From positions 124,001 to 188,000 of the forward strand of contig NZ_SMLB01000002.1 in assembly GCF_004349105.1 (NCBI RefSeq): a stretch of 64,000 nt of DNA, in the 5' to 3' direction. Numbering within the stretch: position 1 is the first letter of the stretch; each line of letters opens with the position of its first letter. Origin of the DNA: Jiangella aurantiaca (GTDB taxonomy: Bacteria; Actinomycetota; Actinomycetes; Jiangellales; Jiangellaceae). Below are positions 56,085-64,000 of the stretch, piece after piece. The translations under genes were made by a program, and so were the position numbers. The notes beneath the pieces were generated by a model that worked only from the letters and a program-made list of their open reading frames with translations, did no database searches and had not been told where the DNA came from.

Positions 56085-56971
56085 CGACGTCCGACACCGC
56101 ACGGGGGCTGCTCTCCACGCATGACCGGCGCGGTCTGCGCATCCGTGGGATCTTCGTCCCCGTCCAGGTCCTGCTCTTCGTGGCGGTGGCACTCGCTGGC
56201 CTGGTCCCGTTGTTGTGGATGGCGAAGGGCGCCATCTCGCCCACCCAGGAGCTGTTGCGCGAACCGTTGCGGCTGTGGCCGTCCGACCCGCAGTGGACGG
56301 TGCTGTCCGACGCATGGTCGCGGCTGCGGATCGGGCACTACCTGTTCAACACGGTGGTCCTGGTGGGGGGCTCCTGGCTGGTCCAGCTCATCGTGGCCGC
56401 CACCGGAGCGTTCGCCCTGTCGATCCTGCGGCCGTGGTACGGGCGCTATGTCGAGGCCGCGGTGCTGGCGACGCTGTTCGTCCCGGGGACCGTCTCGTTG
56501 ATCGCGCTCTACCTGACCATCCTGGACCTGCCGGTCACCGGCGGCTCCATCGCCAACACGCCGCTGGCCATCTGGCTGCCCGCCGGGGCCAACGCGTTCA
56601 ACTTCCTGATCATGAAACGGTTCTTCGACGCCATCCCGCGGGAGCTGTTCGAGGCGGCCGAGGTGGACGGCGCCGGCCCATGGCGGCTGTTCGTGCAGAT
56701 CATGCTGCCGATGTCGCGGCCGATCATCGCCGTGGTGTCGCTGCTGTCGGTGATGAGTGCGTGGAAGGAGTTCCTCTGGCCGCTGGTGGCCATCTCCGAC
56801 GCCGAGCGCCAGCCGCTGGCGGTCGCGCTGCCCCGCCTCGCGGAGTCGTCGGAGCTGAACCAGCTGATCGCGGGGATGCTCATCGCCACCGTGCCGCCAT
56901 TGCTGCTGTTCCTGGTCTTCCAACGTCACATCATCCGCGGTGTCGGCGGCTTCGCCGGCGTCAAGGGCTGA
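56081..56971 (+). CDS. Sugar ABC transporter permease, MalG type (agarase-like operon)
   Basis: 296 residues starting inside the stop of the 55149 permease. TM1 is VQVLLFVAVALAGLVPLLWM. Other segments lie around TVVLVGGSWLVQLIVAATGA and LATLFVPGTVSLIALYLTI. The EAA loop is LFEAAEVDGAGPWRLFVQIM, and the end is IIRGVGGFAGVKG. The second agarase-like gene begins 24 bases later. Confidence 0.9.
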   Translation: MTTSDTARGLLSTHDRRGLRIRGIFVPVQVLLFVAVALAGLVPLLWMAKGAISPTQELLREPLRLWPSDPQWTVLSDAWSRLRIGHYLFNTVVLVGGSWLVQLIVAATGAFALSILRPWYGRYVEAAVLATLFVPGTVSLIALYLTILDLPVTGGSIANTPLAIWLPAGANAFNFLIMKRFFDAIPRELFEAAEVDGAGPWRLFVQIMLPMSRPIIAVVSLLSVMSAWKEFLWPLVAISDAERQPLAVALPRLAESSELNQLIAGMLIATVPPLLLFLVFQRHIIRGVGGFAGVKG

Positions 56972-56995
56972 CGACCACACGAGGAGGTGCGGCAC

Positions 56996-59900
56996 ATGCC
57001 GCGACGACCAAGGCTGCTCGCGCCCGCGGTGGCCTCGATCCTGCTGACCGGACTGCTGGGCGTGACGGGCGCGGGTGCGCACACGACCACCGCCACGGCG
57101 CTGGACGGGAACTACGCCTACACCCAGGCGCCGACCGACGGCGGCGCACCCGACCAGGGCCAGACCGGCGTCATCTCGATGGCCGACGGCTTGGTCGGCG
57201 ACGGCGACGCCGGCACCACCGCGCGGTGGATGGGCGACGGTGTGCGGTCCTACACCTCGGTCAGCGTCGTCGTCGACCTGCTGCGCGACTACCCGCTGGA
57301 CCAGATCACCGTCGTGAGCAATGCCCCCAACGTCTACTTCGGCGTGAAGTCGGTCGAGATCCGCACGCGGGCCGAGGCCGACAGCGGATACACGACCATC
57401 CTCGAGCAGCCGTGGTACGGCACCGCGCATCCGCTGCCCGTCGGGTCGGACCTGCGCCAGGAGCTCAGCGCACCAATGGACGGCCGGCACGCCCGCTTCG
57501 TCATCGTCACGCTGGACCGGCTGCACCGATGGCAGCACATCCCGCTCACCGAGCTGGCCTTCTCGGTCGCGGCCGGCGAGCCCGGCCAGGATCCGTCACC
57601 GGCCCTGACCGCCGACGAGCTGCGCGCAGAGACGGCGAAGCCCACTGCGCCGATCCCGAGAGATGGCATGGTCGACACCGGCGCGTACCTCGCCAGTGCC
57701 GCGGCGTACGACGGAACGGCGGCCGACAAGGGCGGCGGTGTCGTGCCGTTCGGCCACAGCGCGATGTTCGACCGGAACCCCGCCACCTATGCCGGCTGGC
57801 GCGGCAGCGCGACGGCGCCGAAGACCGTGGCCCTGGTCTACGACCTGTTCGCCGACCATCCGCTGGAGAGCATCCGCATCGTCAGCGACGCACCGAACCA
57901 GTACTGGGCGTTCGACGAGATCACGGTGACGTACCGTGCGGAGGACGACACGGCCTACGCCGTCGCGACCAGAACGACGCGCGACCGGAGCTCACCGGAG
58001 TTCGAGCTGACGGTCCCGATGGAGAACACGGTCGCCCGGTTCGTGCGCATCGAGATGACCCGGCAGAACCAGTGGCTGCACGTCCCGGTCAACGAGGTCG
58101 AGATCGCCGTCGGCGACGGCTCCGCCGACCCCGAGCCCGCGCCGCCGCTCGGCATCGACGGGATGCGGACGGAACTGCAGAGTGACACCCGGCTGGTCGA
58201 CGAGTACGGCCAGTACCTCTACCAGGACTGGGCCGGCAAGGTGACATCCGACCGGCAGCTGCGCGACGAGCGGGACGACGAGGCCGCGCGGCTGGCCGGT
58301 GTGGAGCACGACCCGACGCGCCACGACACCTATGGCGGGCTGAAGGGCCTGGGCGATCACGGTGCCACGGGCTACTTTCGGCTGCAGAAGGTCGACGGCC
58401 GGTGGTGGTTCGTCACCCCCGAAGGACACCTGTTCTTCCTGAAGGGAGTCGACGCGACGTCGCCCGAGGAGTGGGGGTACGGCACCCTGTACCGGCATCC
58501 GGACGGCCGCCCGCGCGACGTCTTCGGGTCATTGCCGGACCCGGAGACTTACGCGGACGCGTACACCAGCAACGAGCGAGGGCACGCAGTCAGCCTGCTG
58601 AAGGCGAACCTCATGAAGAAGTACGGCCTCGACTACGGACCCGGATGGCGGGACATGACCACGCGCCGGCTACGCGACTGGGGCTTCAACGCCCAGTCCA
58701 AGTGGAGCCCGGACCGGCGACTGCCGTTCCCGCGCATCGAGTGGGTGTCCGCACCGGCCGACGCCGTCCGCGTCCTGTGGGCGATCGACCCGTTCGACCC
58801 CGAGTTCGACGAGAAGCTGGACCGGCACATCGACATCGAGCGGTTCGCCACCGACCCGTGGGTCATCGGCTACTTCTTCGACAACGAACGGGGCTGGAAC
58901 CGCGATGTCGTGGCGGAGATCCTGCGCCGCACCGACGGGCTGGCCGCCAAGACGGCCTTCGTCGACCACCTGGCGCAGCGATTCGGCCGCGACCTCGCCG
59001 CCGTCAACGAGCTGCTCGGTACCGACGCGGAGAGCTTCGCCGAGCTGGCCGGCACGCCGCTGAACGTCGCGGCCGTGCCCGCGGACGTCGTCACCACGTT
59101 CATCACGCTGGCGTCTGACGCCTACTACGAGGCCGTCGACCACGCCATCGCGCGGCAGGACCCCAACCACCTCTTCCTGGGCTCCGCGCTCGTCCCCACC
59201 TGGCGGACCAGCCTGGAGTGGAACGTCGGCGGGCTGGACCACGTCGACGCGATCTCGCTGGACGTGTACAGCGACAGCGCCGGCTACCTCGAGCAGTACG
59301 AGGCCTACGACACGCCGGTGCTGAACCTGGAGTACTCCTTCAGCTGCCACGACCGGGGCATGCGCGCCATCAATGCCGCGACGCGGTGCGTGGGCGAGGG
59401 CGACGCGGGCATCGCCGACCGTGGTCACAAGTTCGCGGCCTTCGCCGAGGCGCAGGCGGCGAGCTCGGTGTTCGTGGGCTCCGGCTGGTTCGTCTACTAC
59501 GACCAGTCCGCCGCGGGCCGTCCCGGCGACGGCGAGAGCTTCAATTTCGGCCTGGTCAACCAGCAGGACCAGCCGTACACGGCGATGACCGACATCATGC
59601 GCGAGACCAACGCCGACCTCGAACTGGCGCACCTGCTCGGCACCGCCTGCACCAGGGTCGTGTCCGGCGAACCCACCGGGCCACTGGTCGTCGACGACGG
59701 CATCACCTGCCTCGACGGCGCCACGGTTCGCGGGTCGGTGACCGTCGGCCAAGGCGCCGGGCTCGCCGTCGTGGACTCGACCGTGACCGGCTCGGTGTCG
59801 GCCACCGGCGCCGCCACCGTCGTGCTGTTGCACTCGCGGCTACGCGGCCCGGTGTCGATCAACGACAGCACCGGCCGCGTGCTGATCTCCGGCAACCAGA

Positions 59901-60001
59901 TCGACGGCCGCCTGACCTGCACCGGCAACGACCCCCCTCCGGACGACGGCGACCGGCCCAACGTCGTGCGCGGCACCTCCTCCGGGCAGTGCCGATGGTG
60001 A
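56996..60001 (+). CDS. Large secreted GH50/agarase-like enzyme with two discoidin-like domains and a C-terminal beta-solenoid
   Basis: 1001 residues from the ATG eight bases after GAGGAGG (a GTG at 56987 is less well placed). The signal ends near GAGAHTT. Two paralogous galactose-binding-like domains follow: one with VVVDLLRDYPLDQITVVSNA and RWQHIPLTELAFSV, the second with ALVYDLFADHPLESIRIVSD and QWLHVPVNEVEIAV. The catalytic domain (about residues 395-880) parallels the 52192 protein, with GRWWFVTPEGHLFFLKGVD, Glu631 in FFDNERGWN and Glu779 in LNLEYSFSC. The last ~90 residues repeat GSVTVGQG and GSVSATGA words, a small beta-solenoid seen at the ends of actinobacterial exoenzymes. The substrate is shared or sequential with the smaller paralogue. 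Confidence 0.7.
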   Translation: MPRRPRLLAPAVASILLTGLLGVTGAGAHTTTATALDGNYAYTQAPTDGGAPDQGQTGVISMADGLVGDGDAGTTARWMGDGVRSYTSVSVVVDLLRDYPLDQITVVSNAPNVYFGVKSVEIRTRAEADSGYTTILEQPWYGTAHPLPVGSDLRQELSAPMDGRHARFVIVTLDRLHRWQHIPLTELAFSVAAGEPGQDPSPALTADELRAETAKPTAPIPRDGMVDTGAYLASAAAYDGTAADKGGGVVPFGHSAMFDRNPATYAGWRGSATAPKTVALVYDLFADHPLESIRIVSDAPNQYWAFDEITVTYRAEDDTAYAVATRTTRDRSSPEFELTVPMENTVARFVRIEMTRQNQWLHVPVNEVEIAVGDGSADPEPAPPLGIDGMRTELQSDTRLVDEYGQYLYQDWAGKVTSDRQLRDERDDEAARLAGVEHDPTRHDTYGGLKGLGDHGATGYFRLQKVDGRWWFVTPEGHLFFLKGVDATSPEEWGYGTLYRHPDGRPRDVFGSLPDPETYADAYTSNERGHAVSLLKANLMKKYGLDYGPGWRDMTTRRLRDWGFNAQSKWSPDRRLPFPRIEWVSAPADAVRVLWAIDPFDPEFDEKLDRHIDIERFATDPWVIGYFFDNERGWNRDVVAEILRRTDGLAAKTAFVDHLAQRFGRDLAAVNELLGTDAESFAELAGTPLNVAAVPADVVTTFITLASDAYYEAVDHAIARQDPNHLFLGSALVPTWRTSLEWNVGGLDHVDAISLDVYSDSAGYLEQYEAYDTPVLNLEYSFSCHDRGMRAINAATRCVGEGDAGIADRGHKFAAFAEAQAASSVFVGSGWFVYYDQSAAGRPGDGESFNFGLVNQQDQPYTAMTDIMRETNADLELAHLLGTACTRVVSGEPTGPLVVDDGITCLDGATVRGSVTVGQGAGLAVVDSTVTGSVSATGAATVVLLHSRLRGPVSINDSTGRVLISGNQIDGRLTCTGNDPPPDDGDRPNVVRGTSSGQCRW

Positions 60002-62469
60002 GCGCGTCCGGCACGTACCGCCCCCTGCACGACGGCTGGACGCTGTCACCTGACGGCGGCCCGGCGGTGCCGCCCCCGGTCGCCGCGGGGCCGGTGCCGG
60101 CGATCGTGCCCGGCTGCGTGCACACCGACCTGCTCGCGGCGGGGCTCATACCCGACCCGTACCTCGGCGACGCCGAGCACCGGCTGGGGTGGATCGGGCG
60201 GACGGCCTGGACGTACCGGACGTCGTTCGACTGGTCCGGCACCGCCGCCGACCGGGCCGACCTCGTCTGCGACGGGCTGGACACCGTCGCGACGGTCACC
60301 GTCAACGGCGTGGAGGTGGGCCGCACCGCCAACATGCATCGCGGGTACCGCTTCGACGTATCGAGCCTGCTGGTGGAGGGGGACAACGACCTCGCTGTGC
60401 GGTTCGACTCCGCCTACGACTACGCCGAGGGCCTGCGGGACGTGCTGGGTGACCGGCCGAACGCGTACCCTGAGCCGTTCCAGTTCATCCGGAAGATGGC
60501 TTGCAACTTCGGGTGGGACTGGGGCCCGACGCTCGTGACCGCCGGAATCTGGCAGCCGATCGGCCTCCACTCGTGGTCGACGGCCCGGCTCGCCCGGGTC
60601 CGCCCGCTGGTGACAGTGGACGGCGCGACCGGGCTGGTGACGACCCACGTCGAGCTCGAGCGCGCGACGAGCGAGCCGGTGACGGTGAGCGTCGCGGTGG
60701 GCGAGCTGGCCCGGGCGGACGTGGCCGTGCCGGCCGGTGAGCGTTCCGTCGTCGCCGGACTCACCGTGCCAGGAGTCGCGCGCTGGTGGCCGCGCGGCTA
60801 CGGCGAGCAGCCGCGCTATCCGCTCGAGGTCGTCCTGCGGGACGGCGCGGGGCGGCTTCTCGACTCGTGGTCGCGGTCGATCGGGTTCCGGTCCGTGCGG
60901 CTGGACACTTCGCCGGACGCCGACGGCAGCGCCTTCACCGTCGTCGTGAACGACGTCCCCGTCTTCGTCAGGGGCGTCAACTGGATCCCCGACGACTGCT
61001 TCCCGGCGCGGGTCGGACCCGAGCGCTACCGCGCCCGGCTGACGCAGGCGTGCGAGGCGAACGTCAACACGGTGCGGGTGTGGGGCGGCGGGCGGTACGA
61101 GTCCGACGCGTTCTATGACCTCGCCGACGAGCTCGGCCTGATGGTGACACAGGACTTCCTGTTCGCCTGCGCGGCCTACCCAGAGGAGGAGCCGCTCCGC
61201 GGCGAGGTCGAGGCCGAGGCACGCGAGCAGGTCATCCGGCTGGCGTCGCATCCCAGCTTGGTCATGTGGACGGGGAACAACGAGAACCTCATGGGCTTCC
61301 ACGACTGGGGCTGGGCGGACCAGGTGAACGGGCGCAGCTGGGGATCCGGCTACTACTTCGACGTCCTTCCGGCCGTCGTCGCCGAGCTGGACGCGACCCG
61401 GCCGTACTGGCCCGGCAGCCCCTACTCCGGCCACCCGGACCGCGACCCCAACGATCCCGGCCACGGCAGCACGCACATCTGGGACGTGTGGAACACCCAT
61501 GACTACACCCACTACCGCTCGTACCGGCCTCGGTTCGTCGCCGAGTTCGGGTACCAGGGTCCGGCGGCCTACGCGACGCTGCGCCGCGCCGTCGGCGAGA
61601 GCGGGCTGGCCGTGGACTCGCCCGAGCTGGCGCACCGGCAGAAGGCCGTCGACGGTGACGCGAAGCTGCGCCGGGGGCTCGACGCGCACCTGCCGGCACC
61701 ACGCGACTTCGACGACTGGCACTACCTGGCTCAGCTGAACCAGGCCCGTGCGGTCCGGACCGGCATCGAACACTTCCGTGCCCTGCGGCCGCACTGTATG
61801 GGCACCATCGTCTGGCAACTGAACGACTGCTGGCCGGTGACGTCGTGGGCGGCCATCGACGGGGACGGGCGGGCCAAGCCGATGTGGTACGCGCTGCGCG
61901 AGGCCTACGCCGACCGGTTGCTCACCGTCCAGCCCCGCGACGGCGCACTCTGGCTGATCGCCGTCAACGACGCCCGGACGGCCTGGCAGGTCGACGCCGT
62001 CGTCGCCCGCCACACCCTGGACGGCACCGTCCAGGCGAAGACTCTGGTGAGCGTTCGGGTGGCTCCGGGATCGGCGCGGGCGGTCCCGCTGAGCCCGGAC
62101 GTGACGACGCCCGCCCACCCCGAGGCGGAGTTCATCCTCGCCGAGGCCGCGGGCCCGACACCGGACCGAGCCTGGTGGTTCTTCGCCGAGGACCGCGACG
62201 TCCGTTATCCAGAGCCGCAGTACCACGCGGCGGCCGAGCCGCACACCGACGGCGTGCGGGTCACCGTCACGGCCGAGACGCTGCTGCGTGACCTGACCTT
62301 CTTCCCGGACCGGCTGGATCCGGACGCCGTCGTCGACGACGCCCTGGTCACGCTGCTGCCGGGCGAGTCGGCCCGGTTCACGATCCGCACCGCCGCACCG
62401 CTCGACCTCGACCGGCTCACCTCCCGGCCGGTCCTGCGCTGCCTCAACGACCTCGGAGTCAACCGATGA
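59995..62469 (+). CDS. GH2 beta-mannosidase, probably intracellular
   Basis: 824 residues starting at an ATG that overlaps the previous stop by seven bases. It has the three-part GH2 layout: a sugar-binding domain (VPGCVHTDLLAAGLIPDPYL, WTYRTSFDW, MACNFGWDWGPTLVTAGIW), an Ig-like domain, and a barrel with ARVWGGG-type NTVRVWGGGRYESDAFYDL. The acid/base is Glu430 in TGNNENLMG and the nucleophile is Glu517 in RFVAEFGYQG. IVWQLNDCWPVTSWA is typical of beta-mannosidases. There is no signal peptide. It would release mannose from the non-reducing ends of imported oligosaccharides. Some relatives act on glucosamine or other beta-sugars, so mannose is likely but not certain. Confidence 0.87.
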   Translation: MVSASGTYRPLHDGWTLSPDGGPAVPPPVAAGPVPAIVPGCVHTDLLAAGLIPDPYLGDAEHRLGWIGRTAWTYRTSFDWSGTAADRADLVCDGLDTVATVTVNGVEVGRTANMHRGYRFDVSSLLVEGDNDLAVRFDSAYDYAEGLRDVLGDRPNAYPEPFQFIRKMACNFGWDWGPTLVTAGIWQPIGLHSWSTARLARVRPLVTVDGATGLVTTHVELERATSEPVTVSVAVGELARADVAVPAGERSVVAGLTVPGVARWWPRGYGEQPRYPLEVVLRDGAGRLLDSWSRSIGFRSVRLDTSPDADGSAFTVVVNDVPVFVRGVNWIPDDCFPARVGPERYRARLTQACEANVNTVRVWGGGRYESDAFYDLADELGLMVTQDFLFACAAYPEEEPLRGEVEAEAREQVIRLASHPSLVMWTGNNENLMGFHDWGWADQVNGRSWGSGYYFDVLPAVVAELDATRPYWPGSPYSGHPDRDPNDPGHGSTHIWDVWNTHDYTHYRSYRPRFVAEFGYQGPAAYATLRRAVGESGLAVDSPELAHRQKAVDGDAKLRRGLDAHLPAPRDFDDWHYLAQLNQARAVRTGIEHFRALRPHCMGTIVWQLNDCWPVTSWAAIDGDGRAKPMWYALREAYADRLLTVQPRDGALWLIAVNDARTAWQVDAVVARHTLDGTVQAKTLVSVRVAPGSARAVPLSPDVTTPAHPEAEFILAEAAGPTPDRAWWFFAEDRDVRYPEPQYHAAAEPHTDGVRVTVTAETLLRDLTFFPDRLDPDAVVDDALVTLLPGESARFTIRTAAPLDLDRLTSRPVLRCLNDLGVNR

Positions 62470-63848
62470 CCAGCAACGTCTTCGACATCCGGACACACGG
62501 AGCCCTGGCCGGCGCCACCCGCCCGCAGACCGCAGCCGTCCAAGCAGCCATCGACGCGGCCCACAGCGCCGGCGGCGGCACGGTGTACGTGCCGCCGGGG
62601 ACGTACCTCACCGGCGGCATCGAACTGCGGAGCAACGTCACGCTGCACGTCGAGGCCGGCGCGACCCTGCTCGGCAGCCCGGACCTCGCCGACTATCCGC
62701 CCCACGCGGGGCCGCCGCCGAACTCCGACGCCAACGACCGCCATCTGATCTTCGCGCGCGATGCGGAGAACGTCGGGATCACCGGCCTGGGCACCATCGA
62801 CGGCAACGGTCCGGCGTTCTGGGAGCCGCGCGGCCGCCCGCCGGTCGAGCCCGATGAGCTGTGGCGCGACGTCATCGCCTGGGACTGGAAGCCGGCCGGG
62901 GACAACGAGCGCCCCTCCCCCATGATCGAGCTGGTGGAGTGCGGCAACGTCCGGGTCGAGAACGTCACGCTGCGCAACTCGCCCGGCTGGACGCTGCGGC
63001 CCATCGGCTGCGAGACCGTGCTCATCCGCGGGGTGCGGATCCGCAACCCCGTCCACGGGCCGAACACCGATGGCATCGACCCCACGTGCAGCCAGAACGT
63101 GCTCATCGCCGACTGCGACATCGACACCGGCGACGACGCCATCTGCATCAAGAGCGAGAACCCCTACGGCGAGCTCCGGGTGACGCGCAACATCACGATC
63201 ACGAACTGCGTCCTGACGACCTGCTGCAACGGCCTGAAGATCGGCACCATGACGCGCGGCGGGGTCGAGAACCTGACGTTCTCCAACTCGGTGATCCACA
63301 ACGGCGAGGTCCCGCTGAACGAACGGGTGATCGCCGGCCTCGCGCTGGAGGTCGTGGACGGCGGCTGGATCGACGGGGTCGTGGTCACCGGCATTCGGAT
63401 GCAGAACACCCGCACGCCCGTGTTCATCCGGCTGGGCAACCGCGGGGTCGGTCAGCGCGTGCCGACTCCCGGCACGCTGCGCGGCATCATGATCTCCGAC
63501 GTGCACGCCACCGGCGCGGTGCTCACATCATCGATCACCGGGCTGCCCGGCCACCACGTCGAGGACGTCACCCTGCGCAACGTCCGCATCGCGACCGACG
63601 AGCGTGGCCGGCCGGAGTGGGCCGGCCTCGACGTGCCCGAGGTGCCGGCCGACTACCCGGAGGCCCGCATGTTCGGCCGGCTCCCCGCCTACGGCCTCTA
63701 CTGCCGGCACGCCACCGGTGTGCGGCTGACCGACGTGCGGGTGGTGCCGTCGTCGCCCGACCCGCGGCCGATGGTGGTGTGCGACGACGTCGACGACATC
63801 CAGGTCGACGGTGCGCCCTTCCTCCAGGAGGCCGTCCGTGCCGGGTGA
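62466..63848 (+). CDS. GH28 polygalacturonase-family enzyme, probably intracellular exo-type
   Basis: 460 residues starting with an ATG in the GH2 stop (ATGA). The beta-helix opening is TVYVPPGTYLTGGIELRSNV. The catalytic Asp residues are Asp202 in GPNTDGIDPT and Asp223/Asp224 in IDTGDDAICIKS. The usual GHG loop is CCNGLKIGTMT, with Asn in place of His, as in exo- or rhamnogalacturonan-type members. There is no signal peptide, so it acts inside the cell, removing galacturonate or a related sugar from imported oligomers. It ends 11 bases into the next gene, a uronate-dehydrogenase-like ORF, which fits galacturonate as product. Confidence 0.87.
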   Translation: MTSNVFDIRTHGALAGATRPQTAAVQAAIDAAHSAGGGTVYVPPGTYLTGGIELRSNVTLHVEAGATLLGSPDLADYPPHAGPPPNSDANDRHLIFARDAENVGITGLGTIDGNGPAFWEPRGRPPVEPDELWRDVIAWDWKPAGDNERPSPMIELVECGNVRVENVTLRNSPGWTLRPIGCETVLIRGVRIRNPVHGPNTDGIDPTCSQNVLIADCDIDTGDDAICIKSENPYGELRVTRNITITNCVLTTCCNGLKIGTMTRGGVENLTFSNSVIHNGEVPLNERVIAGLALEVVDGGWIDGVVVTGIRMQNTRTPVFIRLGNRGVGQRVPTPGTLRGIMISDVHATGAVLTSSITGLPGHHVEDVTLRNVRIATDERGRPEWAGLDVPEVPADYPEARMFGRLPAYGLYCRHATGVRLTDVRVVPSSPDPRPMVVCDDVDDIQVDGAPFLQEAVRAG

Positions 63849-64000
63849 CCCTGCCGGAGCCGGGCGGCCGGGCTCGAGCCCCGGGCAACGGCTGCTGATC
63901 ACCGGCGCCGCGGGCGGCGTCGCCGATCAGCTCCGGCCTCGCCTGCGACGCCCAGGGCGCACGCTGCGGCTGCTCGACGTCAGACCGCCGGCCGAGCCGG
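63838..64000 (+). CDS. NAD-dependent epimerase/dehydratase-family protein, uronate dehydrogenase-like, 3' end outside window
   Basis: The first 54 codons run to the window edge. The GTG start at 63838 follows AGGAGG by seven bases and overlaps the GH28 stop by 11 bases. After a Gly/Pro-rich leader, RLLITGAAGGVADQLRPRLR is the first Rossmann strand and glycine loop (TGAAGGVA) of the short-chain epimerase/dehydrogenase fold, and TLRLLDVRPP is the second strand with its nucleotide-binding Asp. The GAAGGVA loop with LRLLDV is typical of uronate dehydrogenases, which oxidise galacturonate to the galactarolactone. A sugar epimerase is the main alternative, because the catalytic Tyr-Lys pair is not in view. 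Confidence 0.6.
   Translation, partial: MPGDPAGAGRPGSSPGQRLLITGAAGGVADQLRPRLRRPGRTLRLLDVRPPAEP

Noticed and set aside
59218-59994. Extending the GH2 gene upstream to 59218 in the same frame
   Set aside because: That stretch is out of frame with, and inside, the agarase-like gene, and is Arg-rich; the ATG at 59995 gives the normal GH2 N-terminus.

Overview
The window looks like chromosomal DNA of a high-GC actinomycete. Most real genes have G/C in the third codon position, GTG starts and GTGA/ATGA stop-start overlaps are common, and four sugar ABC transporters (lipoprotein binding protein plus two permeases) carry no ATPase gene, as in actinobacteria that share one MsiK-type ATPase. The gene content resembles plant-polysaccharide-degrading actinomycetes, but I cannot name the genus from sequence alone.

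Layout. (1) 1-5.4 kb, plus strand: end of a jelly-roll protein, GH16 glucanase, ROK regulator, GH1 beta-glucosidase and GH5 glucanase with a C-terminal CBM6-like domain. The three enzymes lack signal peptides, which suggests intracellular breakdown of imported beta-glucan oligomers. (2) 5.4-8.3 kb: a secreted beta-helix protein on the minus strand, then a decayed stretch with remnants of an acetyltransferase and a fibronectin III domain, and two hairpins. (3) 8.3-20.2 kb: a glycopeptide-resistance and envelope region. It holds vanH-vanA-vanX, a GNAT gene, a murG-like remnant, vanR-vanS on the minus strand, a vanY-type carboxypeptidase, a MacAB-like ABC exporter with a peptidoglycan-binding adaptor and a repeated lipoprotein, and a second VanRS-like two-component system. 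vanH and vanY share one upstream element, a direct repeat with an 11-bp period that is the likely VanR site. The vanHAX block is visibly lower in GC than its surroundings.

(4) 20.2-28.5 kb: secreted CE1-type esterase, IclR regulator, sugar ABC importer, an enolase-superfamily sugar-acid dehydratase and an FAH-family enzyme. IclR-type palindromes sit upstream of the esterase and of the importer, and a third lies near 41.4 kb. (5) 28.5-38.9 kb: a minus-strand arabinose-type operon (binding protein, two permeases, GH51, GH5, IlvD/Edd dehydratase, LacI) with a divergent second LacI gene. (6) 39.0-41.2 kb: a secreted protein with two tandem CBM48-CE1 modules, apparently under both LacI and IclR control. 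(7) 41.5-50.8 kb: a minus-strand operon (binding protein, two permeases, enolase-superfamily enzyme, 978-residue beta-helix protein, frameshifted aldo/keto reductase) with a divergent FadR-type GntR regulator. (8) 50.9-64.0 kb: a LacI gene and a divergent plus-strand operon with two GH50/agarase-like enzymes, an importer, GH2 beta-mannosidase, GH28 polygalacturonase and the start of a uronate-dehydrogenase-like gene.

The carbohydrate clusters follow one plan: secreted esterases, beta-helix proteins or glycosidases open a polymer, a dedicated importer takes up oligomers, cytoplasmic glycosidases release monomers, and sugar-acid dehydratases or dehydrogenases feed central metabolism. Each has its own local repressor. 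The van region is a self-contained cell-wall remodelling insertion between them. No rRNA, tRNA, CRISPR array or complete insertion sequence was seen.
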